A DNA stretch of 64,000 nucleotides from Tetradesmus obliquus (GCA_030272155.1 CP126195.1:3641001-3705000); one strand, 5' to 3'; positions 1-12,437 are shown, counted from the first letter of the stretch. Made by a program: numbers and translations. Notes: a model not told the origin generated them from the sequence alone.

Positions 1-1970
1 GGCAGCGCAGCGCCTCACCGTTGGGGATGCAGCCACGCCTCGAATGCATTGTGCGCGTACTTGCAGGCTGCATGCAGAAAAGGCAATGACAGCACAGGCA
101 GAACGGCAGGAATACTGAGGCATTGGCTCAGCATGAGAGGTTAGTCAGCAGCATGCCGGCAGCAGATGCAGCTGCTGCTGCTGGGTGTGCTGTTGCTGCT
201 GCAAGCTTCAAAAGCACTAACTGTCTGATGGACTGCAAGCAGCGCCAGGGATCAGATGCTGCTGCCGCCGCCGCTGCTGCTGCTGCTGCTGCTGGCTCAC
301 CCTGGGGCCCATCAGGGCACATCTGGCCCGCCTTGATGCGTGGGCACATGTCGGGTGCGTGCCTGCTGGGGTGGCGGCGCTGCACAGGCTCCCCGGCATG
401 CACAAACGGGCTGCAGCCAGGCAACAAGAGGAAGGTTTATAGAAAGCAAGACATGCTGTTCGGGACATCACAAACACACAGCATTGCAAACATGATGGAG
501 CAGTGCTTTGCTTCCTTTTCAATCCAAAGGGGCGGAGCCGATGGTGCCATTGCTATGACTTGATTGAAATCGGAAATTTGATGGTTATGCAGCATGCAAC
601 GTTACCAGTTCAGTTGTCTGCTGTACAGCTGGTGTCTGCAGAGCCGGGGTAGCCCACAGCCTGGGGTTGAGGCTGCTCACAGTTGTAGGCAACAAGCAGG
701 CAGGTGCCACTCCTAGCAGGATTCTGCTTGCAGGAGACCATGAGGAGCAGAAATTATCTCCGTGCTGTTCACTGGTGTACATATGGATCTGGTCAACGGC
801 TGGTTAACATGACAGTATGAAAATGCTCACCAGCTGCGCCAGATGTGTCCAGTGGGGCTTGGGCACTTGTCGATCTGCAGGACAGCAGCGCCGGCAGCTG
901 CTTGATTGCGCAACACCAACAGATCATGTGAAAATGCACAACACTGCATCTCTACATGAGTCTTGACTTGCCCTGATGATGAGAGACACCCTGGGTATCT
1001 GCACTGGCAATGCAGCTATAGCTAGCCATGTGGCACAGTTGGGCTGGTATCACGTGGCACATGAGCTGCATACCATATGCTCAGTGGTCAATGCTGCTTG
1101 GTTTATCTTCTCTAACAATATTCACTGCTTTTCAGCTCCTACTGACGGCTGAATAGCTTGTGTGATGGAATTCACGGACACTTGGCGGCACTGCCATTGC
1201 GGGCTGTACTACAGGCCTGGCCGCACGTGATCTGGCTCAAAAGAAACTTACCTTGAACCTATAGCAGTAGAAGTCATCATCTAGCCCAGGCATCTCGAAG
1301 AACCTGTTGTTGTTGCTGCTGCTGCAGGCGGGCCCGAAAGGGTCCATGGCGTGTGGCTGACCTCCACACTGGGAGAATTCCTCTGAGTAGCTCGTTTTCA
1401 TAGCATTTGTGGCAGATTGATGATCGAAGCGCTGCGAGTGAGTGCAATTTACAGGCCTTCGCAGCTGAGCTAGACGGAACTCTTTTGACGCAGGAACAGA
1501 AGGCACATTGCTGAGTTTAAGCTATATTTAAACTCTATCATTCACTGTGTGCACGCTGCTTGTTGTCGGCAAGACTGCCAGGAGTTGCTGCAGGAGGGGC
1601 CATGTGAGAGGGCGCCCTACCACGTGCCCTTTCGAGTACTCTGTCACATCGAGCACTACAGTCGCACTCCGCGCGTCCGGATAAAAACAAACCACGAAAC
1701 GGCAAAGTTCAGGCAGAAGGTCGAGGCGCTTAGAGTGCAAGATGGGTGCGATAATTGCACTACAGGTCCGCCAGGGGCATGCCTCCTGCAGGCAGCTCGG
1801 GCGCGCACCCCATCCGATGATCGGTGATAAAAGTGTGAAGAGTTGGCAGCAATAAACTCTGTGAAGCACAATGCAGTAAATTGTGAGAAAAGGCAATAAA
1901 AACGCAATGTTGCTTCCACGGTCTGTACCGTACACGGTGCCACTGTGAGCTCAGTCAGTGACCAGGGTTA
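1..1970. other. gene-free stretch
   Basis: I see no supportable gene. Short open frames on both strands are CAG/CTG-driven (for example the GCT/GCC run near 240-300) and show no recognisable domain. A few AT-richer stretches occur around 1650-1950, with no feature I can name. Confidence 0.5.
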
Positions 1971-2967
1971 GCTGACCCCCCCTGTATCAGCAGACATTAG
2001 GCAATATTCAGCGCTTGCACCACTAAATTCTGCTGACTGCGGCAAAATTTTCAGCTGGCCTCTGAAGCTGGGTGAAAACAAGTTGATTTTCAGGTGCACA
2101 CTTTCAGCATTTCTCACTGCTGAGTGTCCCTCAGGGTCAAGGCTTGACCGTCTGTCAGCAGCGTGCGAGTGCTGTGAGTGCTGCGAGTGCTGCTGGACTG
2201 GCTGCTGGCCCATGGACACAGGCAACACAGGCCTAGGGATACACAACGGCAAGCAAATCCAGCCTCTGCTGTTGGGGTTTGGAGAAAGGGACGTGCCAGA
2301 GCTGGTACGGGTTGCAGTGCACTTGGGTACCTCTGCAAATCATGCCATCCAAGCATGCTGCATGGCATGCACAAGAAGCAAGACTTGCAGGATGCAGCTG
2401 TGAAATGCTTTGAGTCATTCTGGTGTCCTACTGGCTGATGGTTTGTGTTGTGCTGTCAACTGGCTGATGAGCAAGGCTGCTGCTGCTGCTGCTTCTACTG
2501 CAACTGCTGCTGCTTCTGCTGTTTGTTGCCGCAGGTGGTACCTGGCATCCCAGCAAGCGCTCTAACTGTTTTCTGACGGCTGCCTGCTGGTGTTCGACCT
2601 GCAACAGACCACGATGCATGCAGTAGCAAGCTGTAACAGCTCTGGCTGTCTGCTGCTGCTATACCAGTGCTGCTTAACTGCGGTTGAAAACAGATGAATC
2701 ATTGCTTGAAAATCGATAATTCAGCGCCTTTTAAAAGCAGCAAATTTGCTGCTGAAACACGCCGCTGAATTATCGCGCGCTTTTACTCGCGGTGAAAAAT
2801 TCAGCAGCAGCGAGTGAGTACTGCTGAACACCACTGAAAGGGACACGCTATTACGCGCATTCAGCATCATAAGCAACATTAACTGCACAGGATTCAGCAC
2901 TGAATGTCGCTGAATTCACCAGCTGCCAGTGGCTGAAAGTTGCTGAAACAGGGGGGGGGGGGTCAGC
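1971..2967. mobile_element. ~1-kb inverted-repeat (MITE-like) element
   Basis: The left end reads GCTGACCCCCCCTGTATCAG and the right end is its imperfect inverse, CTGAAACAG, a G-run, then GTCAGC. This gives terminal inverted repeats of about 25-28 bp that differ in homopolymer length. The interior is unusually rich in TTCAGC/GCTGAA in both orientations. It includes a 12-bp inverted pair (2715-2726 and 2763-2774) around an 18-bp palindrome (2736-2753). There is no transposase reading frame, so it would be non-autonomous. I could not see a convincing target-site duplication, so the exact borders are uncertain. Confidence 0.5.
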
Positions 2968-3190
2968 TCACAGTAACGTTGCTGTCAACAGCATCCAAGA
3001 ATGTCAGCTGAGTGCGGACTTTGCCAGAAGGCTGATGACGCTTTGCATGCAGATCATCGCCAGCTGTGAGAATCTGCATACGGCAAAACCGCTGTCAGCT
3101 GCCTGAAATCCGCTGTTTGAGGCTTCATAAACCCTGGTGCACGTGCATTACATGCTCCACCCACCAGTGGTGCCACCACGGTGCGGTACC

Positions 3191-3241
3191 GTATACGTAG
3201 TGCTACGTATGCGTAGCACTACGTAGTGCTACGTAGTGCAC
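3191..3241. repeat. nested palindromes of CTACGTAG type
   Basis: A 12-bp perfect inverted pair (3196-3207 and 3212-3223) is separated by four bases. It overlaps a 14-bp perfect palindrome, GCACTACGTAGTGC, at 3216-3229. A related palindrome cluster with GC substitutions lies at 29619-29640. Confidence 0.8.
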
Positions 3242-3315
3242 AGCAGGTGCCTCAGTCTCAGCCACCCAGCAGCACTGTAAGCTCAGCAGGCCGCATGCGG
3301 CGCACAACATTGTGC

Positions 3316-3501
<186 letters not shown>

Positions 3502-5623
3502 GTTACCATTTAAGCCATAACATTGTGCCATATATAGATTGTGCCAAATGTACATATATGTAAAGCCAATTGGCATGCCAAACCGAAAGTCGGTACCTCT
3601 GGCCTGATCAACGTAACTGGAAGACGGTTTGCGTCTACATCTACGTATGTGGGGTTGCAGGCTGCCGAGGATGTCATTGCTGCAGTGACATCCTCGCAGC
3701 AGCAATGTCTTGTGCTGCCACAAGGTCAGCCGCCAACAACAGCGCAACGCATTTGACGCCAACTGCATGAGGCAGTGGTGCTTCCATCCCTTGCGCCACA
3801 GTCAACGTCAAGGGAAAACCCACTCCTCGTAACCAGTGTGCATGTTGGAAGCCCGCAACTGCTTGTGTTGACACAACATTGTACAACGTTGTACAACCAC
3901 CTCGTCACTCAACATGCGCAACAACACCAGCTGCAGCAGTGGTACCTGGAAAATATCGGTATCTAGGGTATTGCTAGGATTCGTCCAGAGCTGGAGTTGG
4001 TTGGCACATTTGCTGTACACAATGCAATTGGCACATGTACTGCACAGTTAGACGAAGGCCACGCAAAATGTGCCTAAGACACCACATGCAATCATGTGCG
4101 CTCCCATCGACTGTGCTACAGGAAAACAGCTTGGAAAACGTAAATGCTTGACATCAACTTTGGCTCACAAAGACAGCATATGCATGCATGCACGACCACG
4201 CACTACAGTGCAGCTACTCATGAGTGAGCTCATAGCCATGCTCATGGCCAATCATAATATGAAGCAGTCATGTCTAGGCTGTGTTGCAGACCAATGCAAT
4301 GTTACGCCGCACTGCACGCAAGGGGTGAAGGCCACGTGGCGTTGAGTTGAATTTAGGTATCTGAGGCCACCTTGCCATAAGCATGTTCTTGAGCAACAGT
4401 GTACACCACGTGCCCGGTTCTGTTCCAGCTAGCATCTCAATTGTTCTTGGTCCTTCAACCTTGACCATGCTCTCAAGCATGCCACCAACAAGGTCCCTAA
4501 CCGTGCGCTGCAGTCCGCCAGCATTCAAGCACCAATCCTCCTGAGTCACGTGAGTAACATTGTGTGCGAACAAACGTGAGCTGCCACAACACATATAGCA
4601 TACACAGCCAGTAGAGTCATCCACAGTATGCTGTGGGTACGCATGCCACCGACAATGTCATAACATGCATCCAAGGTGCACTGTATGTACTGTATGTAAC
4701 GCATGCCACCCACAAGCAAGGGTTGACAGCGCATGCCTGCGCAGGCCCTGGGGCCTAACTCAGCCCTTGAGCCTGCAGGCCAGCTGGCTTACAGCCAAAG
4801 GAAAAGTTTTCAGCAATCAATCTTAACACTGGTACCAAACGGTGTTGACAACAACTGCAGATAGCCATGGTCCGGCTGTATGTACTCCGCACTACGGCCC
4901 CCACATATCATTTACTTTAGTTGTGGTGGCTACACTAGCAGCAAGCAGCCCTTCTTACAGTCCGGTCCCAATGTTGAGGCCCTTCGCATGCAGTGTCCTT
5001 GTGCCATGCAACACACAACGTCTGATTCAAAGGACGGGTTTCCGTCATGTAGTAGCCATTCTGGGGGCGGCACAACTCGCCATCAGATGTAACACACTCT
5101 TAAGTTTTTAGCAGGCTGTTGCTTTCTTCTTTGCAACATTGCAAGAATGCACCTCATGAGCTGTCATTGGCCTTGCTGGAGGTGCTCAAGGCCTTGCTCA
5201 AGGCGCAAGCAGCCGCTGCCGCACAATGCTGTAACATATCAGCACCTGACAGATACGCGCCAAGGCATGCAAGACAACAAGCAGCTGAGAAGCTGCACTG
5301 CTGCTTCAAGGCAAGGATTGCTATTGCTTGTGCCTGCTGCGTGACCATCACAGTACTTTCTGTCAAGGCAGTGACCGCCACAGCGGTGACGGTCACACAG
5401 CAGCTGAGTGTTGTAACCGTCACTTTCGTAGTTGTTAAACGGGTTTTGCTGTCAAGCACTCTGTGCCAAGAATGAGCTAGCCACTGGCCAGTGAGACTCC
5501 TGCAGGCTCAACCATGCTCAGCCTGCAACATGTGAAGTAGGGCAGTACAGAGCATCGCATGTCACTTGAGTGCCACCAACTGTTGACGTGTGTGCAAACT
5601 GCAGCGTTACTTTACGTTACGAA

Positions 5624-5683
5624 ACATGCTCCACTCAACGAGGAGTGGGAACCCCAGTCAGGAGCCAACGAGAGGCTCATAGG
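5624..5683 (-). repeat. dispersed 60-bp repeat, copy 1
   Basis: Identical over 60 bp to 33728-33787. On the minus strand the unit ends in GTGGAGCATGT followed by TAA-rich sequence; copy 2 is followed by a clean (TGTAA)n tail. This resembles the 3' end of a non-LTR retrotransposon or SINE, but only the tail is present here. Confidence 0.55.
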
Positions 5684-7349
5684 GCAGCCAGCACGTCACT
5701 TTGCATGCAAACGCGCGCTGCGCAGCGCATGCGCTTTATTGCGGCGCGTAGTTGACATTCAGTTTGCCAATTCAGAAGGCACATACGAGTGATATTGTTG
5801 TGTTCTTCTGTACCCAATGAAACTGTCTTGCAAAAGAAGCTATCTGTGGCTCGTGATATGGGTAGAATTCATACTCAAGCATGGTGGCGCATAAGCCCTG
5901 AGCAATCAAAAAACCAATCTCAGCTTGCTCAAGGTGCAGTGCATGTCACATCGTGTTGCAACACTGTCACTTGATGGGGTTGTGCAATATATTTGCTGCC
6001 CCGTCCCTGTCACCTCTGTATTGTGTGTTTATCATGATTGTGTGTTTGCAAATTTAGTCAATTGCACCTTGCAACACATTTGACGTGTCTGACGAGTGGG
6101 CAGCAGTGGGAGCATACACTGTGGGTACGTGTGTGTTTTAGGTTTATCAACATGCAGTGCCTGACGTTGTGCCATCAAGGGCTGCAGTCCAGTACTGTGC
6201 AAAACACTGCTGTGTGATACAGAGCGGCAGCCGCTGCAGCGGCTGCACAGCATCGGAAGCAGCAGGGACAGCACATGTGCTGGCTGTACAGCCAGCCGCC
6301 TGCGGCCGGTGCAGCAGCATGCCTTGCTGCTCTTCGCTGGTTTGTCGAGAAATGATAAGATCTTATCATCTCTACAGAAGGCGAACTCCCTCGAGGGCCC
6401 TCTACTGGGCGAACTAGCACTCACAGAGAAACTAGGTTGCACAGCATGCACACAGGTAAATCAATCATTCATGGCCCTCCCCGCCGGCACAATCAGCCAG
6501 GTGTTAGCTCTGGCCATGGATCATACACGAGTTTAGCGTACGGGAGTGTGTTCAAGATCAGTTGCCATGTTGTTCACTCTCTGACGCTCTGGTCGCAAAC
6601 CATACGATCAACTTGTTGCGGCCCATGTTGTTTGTAGACGGTCTAAGATGGTGCTTATTAGGCCCACTTGAAACTACCCTGTCTCATTTTTGATAATTGG
6701 AGGGGGGGGGGGATTGGTGGTTACATGTGGCACGCTTGCATGCCCACGCTTGCACGCCAATTCATTCATGTTGACATTCAGATACATCTTACTGCGATGC
6801 TCAACAGCACCCTCGAGAGCACCTACCTCGCCGACAGCTTGCTCCAAGTGCAATTTACACCAACAGACAGCATGTTGTTGCAAATAAGCAGCCAGATTTG
6901 CTGTGCAGGCAAATGGTGATCTGCTGCTTTGAAGTCTCATGAATTTCCAAAACAACCATGTGCCAGCTAGCTAGCTAAACCCTATAGGGTTGGCTAGGTG
7001 GCCTACTGGCTAGGCCAGTTATGTCCTAGTTATGTTCCGACTATCTCCCAGCTATGTCTCTGTTATGTACCTACCTAGGGAGGGCCTAGCTACCCTAGCC
7101 CATTGCAGTTTTACCCTAGCAAACCGGCCAACCTGCCAGTAGAGCAAGCGGACGTTGTTGGGCTGCTGAGGAGGTGGCCCAGGGCAAATTATAACTTGCA
7201 AGCGTGTCACAGACTATGCCAAGACAGAGCAAGCGCACGTGAGTGACCTTTTGCAGCACAACTGTGCTCTACTTCATGCTGCATGATTGCTACTGCATGC
7301 CTCATGTACTCACTACAATAGAGCGAGTGACCTGCAAACCCACACCCAC

Positions 7350-7569
7350 CTGCACTTTGTGGCGTGCAGCTGCCAGATTGTACCCATTGGCCATCGTTGT
7401 TGCAGGTAATTGTGATGCCGCCTGTGTAGCCTGTTACGCATGCTGCAGTGCACTTGGTGCCAAATGTTGTGCCGCAGTTTTGGAACCCGATGGTGTTGGG
7501 CAGAGGGTTGAGACTTTGGACGTCAGCACAGCCAGTAACTTGCATGAGCAGCAGTAGCAGTGCAAACAC
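7350..7569 (-). CDS. sushi/CCP-like secreted protein, first exon only
   Basis: The exon begins with an ATG and a hydrophobic signal peptide (about residues 1-14: FALLLLLMQ, then a Gly-Cys-Ala cleavage region). A Cys-rich segment of about 55 residues follows. Its pattern of a first Cys, NCGTTFG, a further Cys, GYTGG, a Cys and GQW...SGSC matches the sushi/complement-control-protein module. This protein would be exported or surface-exposed. The exon ends at a good donor (AG/GTGGGT) in phase 1. I cannot identify the following exons below 7350, so the gene is partial or broken. Sushi modules mediate protein binding; no specific ligand can be inferred. Confidence 0.55.
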
Positions 7570-8158
7570 AGCACAAGATCAAGTCGATGGCCCGCTTAGA
7601 GGTGCATAACAGCAGGCACAGCATGCATTATATTTACTGTAGTACAGCTGTACTGCAGTATGCGGTCAACTCTGACTGCTACATGGTCAATACAATACAC
7701 TCTCAGGACTGAAAGCGAGCCCAAGCACTAGCCTAGCAAGCCGTTGCTCCTCATTGTGAGAACCCAAGGCAAACTCTCGTCAGTGCAGCTTGCGTCGGTG
7801 GTGCATGACAGCAACAAACTCCGGGGTGTGGACAGCTGGCAATGGTTATCAGAGCCTCATTGTCAGCTATGCTGCATGAGCCTTTTCTGTGAAAGTGCAG
7901 TGTGGGTGTGTGGTGTGTGGTGGGGTGGGTGGGTGGGTGGGTGGGTCGGTGCAGAAGTGCAGCAGTACAGAGTACGCTGTGTGTGGTAAATCACAGCAGA
8001 TTGCAGCTTGCACGTGTAATCATAGGTGTTGCTTCTGCGGTGTCTGATGCTTTCCTCAGGTGCTGCTGTGACACCAAAAAAAAAGAACGGCAGTTGCCTG
8101 CTGCTACACTCATTCACCGATTTCACTGCAGTGCAGTGACTGCAGCAGCACCGGAGCC
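7570..8158. other. gene-free stretch
   Basis: Spacer upstream of the sushi-like exon and left of the first 721-bp repeat. It contains a GTGGGTGGGTGGG run near 7919-7945. No gene is seen. Confidence 0.5.
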
Positions 8159-8879
8159 CAGCTGGGCATGGTACAAATGTAGCGAACAAGTGGCCTACAT
8201 ATAAATGTCAAGCTTTCAACGACGAATCTAAATCAATTTGAGCTGTTAGCAGTGGCACAGTGTGCTGCAAGAAAAGTGCTAAAACACGTTGCCCTGAAGT
8301 GCCCCGACTCGGCTGTTACATATGTTAACTTGCGCTGTAGAGTGTTGCTGTGGGTGCTGCTGCCTGCAACATGTTTTGATGTGTATTGTAATTCTTCTGG
8401 GCTTCCCTTGCTGGCTGATCAGGCACTGCAGTTCTGGTGTGCCAAGTGCCCTGCCGCTGCTGTTGCGCTCTGCTGCTTGGCGCTGTGCGCTGCACATACA
8501 GTTTCAACTGTCATATCTGTTACATACTGCGCAACACCGCTTCAGGCCCACCGGCAGCTGCTGCGCGCGTGCAGCTAGTGTGGCTGCACAGAGTTTGTTG
8601 AGTACTAGTATTCTACACAGTTTCCTGCAAACATCCTTCTTGTGTGATCAAGGCGAATTCTGGAGCTCAAAATTACTAGCAGTTTGGAGCTGCTGCTGCT
8701 GGCAGGTGAGGCCCTGCTGTGCAGTTGGGATGCAAGCAAACCAAAGCAGCAGCACTGGCAGCTGTGCCTTACTGTGCCTGCCACATACAGCAGGTTGCTA
8801 TGCCAGCATGGCTGTCTGCTTGCAAGCTGTGTTGATTTGTTGCAAAATGCAGATGCTGCGTTTGTACCATGCCCAGCTG
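8159..8879 (+). mobile_element. 721-bp TIR-bearing repeat, copy 1
   Basis: The unit starts CAGCTGGGCATGGTACAAA and ends with the inverse, TTTGTACCATGCCCAGCTG. These terminal inverted repeats extend to about 25 bp with two mismatches. A second copy in the same orientation lies 4279 bp to the right (12438-13158). I found only one difference between them (G at 8655, A at 12934). The Cys-rich open frames inside look like products of GCTG-rich composition, so I treat the unit as a non-coding, non-autonomous DNA element. Such close identity implies very recent duplication or ongoing homogenisation. Confidence 0.85.
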
Positions 8880-10126
8880 AGACTGTAATTGCATGCCAGC
8901 CTTTGCTGCAGCAGTTCTTAGCCTGCACTGCATCCCTTCTGTTGCTGTTCCTGGACTTGGTGCCTGAAGTGCACACCTACCTTTTTATGCTATGGCTGAT
9001 GTGCTCCTGCTGCTGCTGGGTATGCAGCTGATTTTACTGCGGCAGTAGCACTGTTTGCAATCTATGATATCTGCCTGGGCAGGAGCAGCAGCAGCAGCAG
9101 ACGACAAGAAACGTTACAGCTATGTGTGCTTTGAATCACGGTGGCATGTGCTTTTCAACTGCAGTTGTTGGTGGGCGTGACAGCAGCAGCATGTGCCAGC
9201 AGGTGCCTCACTGCTGCTACCTAATTTTTTTGCGAAGGCTTTCAGTACAGCGCTGTGTTCAACGTCGTTTAATGTTCATTCCAAATTGTTTACAGGTGCT
9301 GCAGCAACGCGATCGAGCTGCAGTGCTCTGGACATCCGTGTTGACCCGTCAGGCTCACCTGCAACGTGGGCTTGCGAGGGCCCTTCAGGATTGGTTTTCT
9401 GCCTCAACCAAAGGTACGTTGCATAATGTGTCGACGATGATGAGTTGGCAGCGTGGCAGCTGTGTGGCTCGGAGCAGGCTTGTTTCAGGGCACCTTTCCG
9501 TCTTGAAGTTCTTCACCATACCGCAGTTTATTTCGGCTCGAGCCATGCTTAAATCAATCATCAAATATAAAAGTTAATTTACCGCAAGGTTTCTTGCAGG
9601 CTCCGTGCATAAAGCTTGGCAGGCCAACAGTCGTCACAACTCACGCGAGTGACAGCAGCAGGAGCCATGTTCAAGAGCTACGAGCGTAGTTGAATTATGC
9701 CAGGAATTTTTCCGTTACATTCGGCAATTCAGCATGACTGCAAATGCCTGTATGTGAAATGGCCACCAAGTGCCTTGCTGCCTTGCAGCAGTTGTTTGAA
9801 GCAGGAACCACTCCTGACAAGTCTGAGCACCAAAGCACAACATCCACATGTAGTTTACTCATACCATAAGCTTCTGAACATGCCATTTTGTTCCCACACT
9901 CGCTCTCAGGTGAACACCAGGAAGTAACCACCCTACAGCAGCATGGTGCCAGCACCTCCCAAGCCCCGGGCGGTGCGAACATGCAGGACGGCGACAAGCG
10001 CAGGTGCCCTCAAACAGGTGAGCTCAAGGGCTCTCTGAGTGACACCCTGTGCACTGCTGGCTAGCCATCTTGCATGCAGCTGACAGCCACAATCCCTACA
10101 TGCCATGCAGCAGCACAACAGCAGAC
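8880..10126. other. gene-free stretch inside the composite
   Basis: The left internal spacer of the repeat-bracketed region, downstream of the transposase stop. Short frames (for example 9122-9577) have no recognisable domain. Confidence 0.4.
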
Positions 10127-12329
10127 TCAGCGCTGGTCTTTCCTGGGGTAGTCGCCAGCAGTGCCGCGGCGCTGCTTCCCGTCTCGGCACACACAAAGAC
10201 TCCTCTTGCGGCTGCGCACCATGTTCCACAAATCTGGCAGCTTCAATACATCAGCCATGACAGATGCAGCTGTGATCTTCATAAAGGTGTTGTACAGGCC
10301 GTGCTGCAGGTCTCGCGGCTTCACATCAGCACCACCCAGCTGGCAGCTGTTATACAAGTAGTTGCGGAAGGCTGCTTTGAGGCTGCCAAATGCATGTTCA
10401 ATGGGCTTGTTGAAATCTGGGGAGTAGGGTGCAAAGTGCAGCAGTTGATCTTCATTGATGCCACCTGCAACCAACATCTGTAGGCCATCCTTCCCCAGGT
10501 GAACACTTGGGTTGTCAAAGATGTACAGCGGCGTAGTGCCGCGCTGCGCCTGCTGTTGGTTGGCTATGTCTTTGATCTCCATCATGCAGTGAACAAACTC
10601 CAGCTGAGTCATGCTCTTGGCCTGCTGGGTTGGTTTGTCCTTCAACTGCAGGTGCAAGAATTGCCGGATTGGCAGCGCGCAGCCTTGTTAGCAGCGCAGG
10701 AGCGCAACGCAGCGGTGTGGATGGATGCGATGGGACGCTTCTACATCAGGCTCAGTGCAGACAAGGTCAGATACATCACCAAGTCTATGAGGGGGCAGAG
10801 ATTGTTCTGGGGCTTGACTGGCTGCTTGCCAGGTGTGCAGCACTTCAAGTTCTGCGCGCCGCGTGCAGTCGCCACAGCAGCAGCGCTTCAGTGCAAGATG
10901 TGTGCATGTGTGCTGGCTGATATGGTTGGCACATGCATGGGCTACATGCACACAAGCGAGGAGCAGCTGGTGTGCATGCTGTACTGGTTAGGCACCAGCA
11001 GCAGTATGCGTGCTCAGGTAGCAGTGGACTGGTGGGATGGGCGGATTGATTTCCTCCATGCACAGCACAACATGCTGATTCAAGCTGATGGCTCATGTCA
11101 TGACAAGGGTTATTACAGCAGCAGCAGGCAGCTGGTGCTGGAGCGCGACTTTGAGTTCTGCGCTGCAGCATATGACAACTGGCTGCAGCCAGGGGGCAGT
11201 GTGCTGCGCGTGAGCACGCGCGGATGTGACATGCACCAATCCTTGCACATTGGTTTCCAGCTTGCTGCTGCAGGTGGTGTCATTGTACTGTCACCAAGTT
11301 ACTCTGCTGTTATGTTCACAGCAGAGGACGGGCAGCGCTGCAGCTTCACTACAGCACTAAAAAAGCACTGCGGGACTGTTACTACACAGTACAGCAGGGC
11401 TGGCATGTCTTTCAATGGCAGGCGCCTGCGCAGTAGCAGCGCACACTCACCATGTACGGTACATTGAGGTTGCCAACATGGTCCTTGTTGTCTGTTGTGC
11501 CGGTGACAAACTTGCAGTAGACGGGCCCGTGCACAGCGTTGACGGCGCAGACAAAGTGCAACTTGACCGGCTCTGCGTCCTTGCCCTTGCGCATCCATTT
11601 GCATGGCAGCACAGCATGCACGTTTTCATCGTGTGCATCACAATAGACCTTGACGGAGCCGCCTGCCAGGTCTGACATCCAGAATTTGCACTCATCAATG
11701 AAATATATGCGCTGCAGCATGTCGGGGTCACTTTGGTACTTCTGCCACAGCGCCGCAGCTGCTGCCTTTCGCCTTTGTTTCTGTATCTTTGTCAAGTCCA
11801 GCTTCACATCTATTCTCCTGCGCACCAGGTCGGGGTCAGCCCATTTCATGTACTTCAGCAGTCTCTTGGGTGTGATGTTGTAGTCAGTGCACAGCTGGCG
11901 CAGTGTGTCATTTTCCTGACATGCGACTTCGATTTAAGTCCACCACACGTGCACATCAACCTTTCTCTTTGATTCTGCAGATGGGTAGGCCTTTACCACC
12001 TTGCCAGCCTTGAATATTGTGCTGGCATGGAAGGCGACAGCATGTGGGACATTTGAGGGCCTGCCGCCATGCTTGGGTGTAGCCACTGTGCCGTTTGCTG
12101 TGAAGTTCTTGTGATGAAGTTTGCAGAACCGGTTCAGGTCCCCGTGTACCTCCTTGGCGTAGTCAGGGTACTGCTCTCTGTAATAATATGCGGGCGTAAA
12201 CTTTTCGTCAGCTGTGGTCAAAGCCATTGTCACACACACCACCGCCGCCACCCTCATGGCCGTGGTGCTGCGGTTGCTCTTCCATCCTGAAGGGTGCTTG
12301 CGCACCATGGACAGCCCCCCTGCAGGCAT
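10127..12329 (-). pseudogene. DDE (Tc1/mariner-IS630 type) transposase, two exons with an in-frame stop
   Basis: This DNA transposase would cut and join transposon ends in the nucleus. Exon 1 (12329-11451) holds the N-terminal DNA-binding half and the first catalytic acid in YFIDECKFWM (Asp codon 11694-11696). Exon 2 (10645-10127) holds the second Asp in YIFDNPSVH (10514-10516) and the third acid in PYSPDFNKPIEH (Glu codon 10397-10399). The last two are separated by 38 residues, and the block matches the DDE_3 superfamily PYSPDLNPIE signature. The exons join in phase 0 across an 805-bp intron (GTGAGT...CTGCAG) that hosts an antisense ORF. A TAA at 11934-11936 interrupts exon 1 in frame; a 39-nt intron could remove it but is implausibly short. 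The copy is therefore probably inactive or needs readthrough. Start choice (12329 or an internal Met) is uncertain. Confidence 0.75.
10499..11467 (+). CDS. putative PD-(D/E)XK / Vsr-DUF559-like nuclease ORF nested antisense in the transposase intron
   Basis: A 322-codon ORF spans the whole 805-bp intron of the opposite-strand transposase. Its first ~50 residues and last ~5 are antisense to transposase exons, so the true start is probably internal (Met75 or nearby). Residues 181-201 read GRIDF...IQADGSCH: Asp184, then a strand ending Q195-x-D197-G-x-x-H201. ERD at 215-217 and a VLRV strand near 235-238 follow. This order is what small restriction-fold nucleases of the Vsr/DUF559 kind show (DF...hE/QhDG..H...rD...hhRh). 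An upstream Cys cluster (Cys119, 132, 135, 137) could bind zinc. Family assignment is by pattern only. It may be a transposon accessory protein, a homing-type endonuclease or a captured gene. Confidence 0.5.
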   Translation: MNTWVVKDVQRRSAALRLLLVGYVFDLHHAVNKLQLSHALGLLGWFVLQLQVQELPDWQRAALLAAQERNAAVWMDAMGRFYIRLSADKVRYITKSMRGQRLFWGLTGCLPGVQHFKFCAPRAVATAAALQCKMCACVLADMVGTCMGYMHTSEEQLVCMLYWLGTSSSMRAQVAVDWWDGRIDFLHAQHNMLIQADGSCHDKGYYSSSRQLVLERDFEFCAAAYDNWLQPGGSVLRVSTRGCDMHQSLHIGFQLAAAGGVIVLSPSYSAVMFTAEDGQRCSFTTALKKHCGTVTTQYSRAGMSFNGRRLRSSSAHSPCTVH

Positions 12330-12437
12330 GAATCCAAAACATATGGATATGTTAGCTGTGCTTCTAGCAGCAGTGTGAACAGAAGTAACTGGTCAGGTCA
12401 AACAACAGCCTGCGGCATCATGGAGTTTGACCGGTCT

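Noticed and set aside
8322-8888. Cys/Leu-rich 188-codon ORF (and its longer twin at 12601-13260)
   Set aside because: It lies within the repeated element, its Cys content comes from TGC/TGT-rich DNA, and no domain or start context supports it.
11898-11936. 39-nt intron removing the in-frame stop of the transposase
   Set aside because: It has GT...AG ends and a length divisible by three, but is far shorter than any other intron seen here. A nonsense mutation is more likely.
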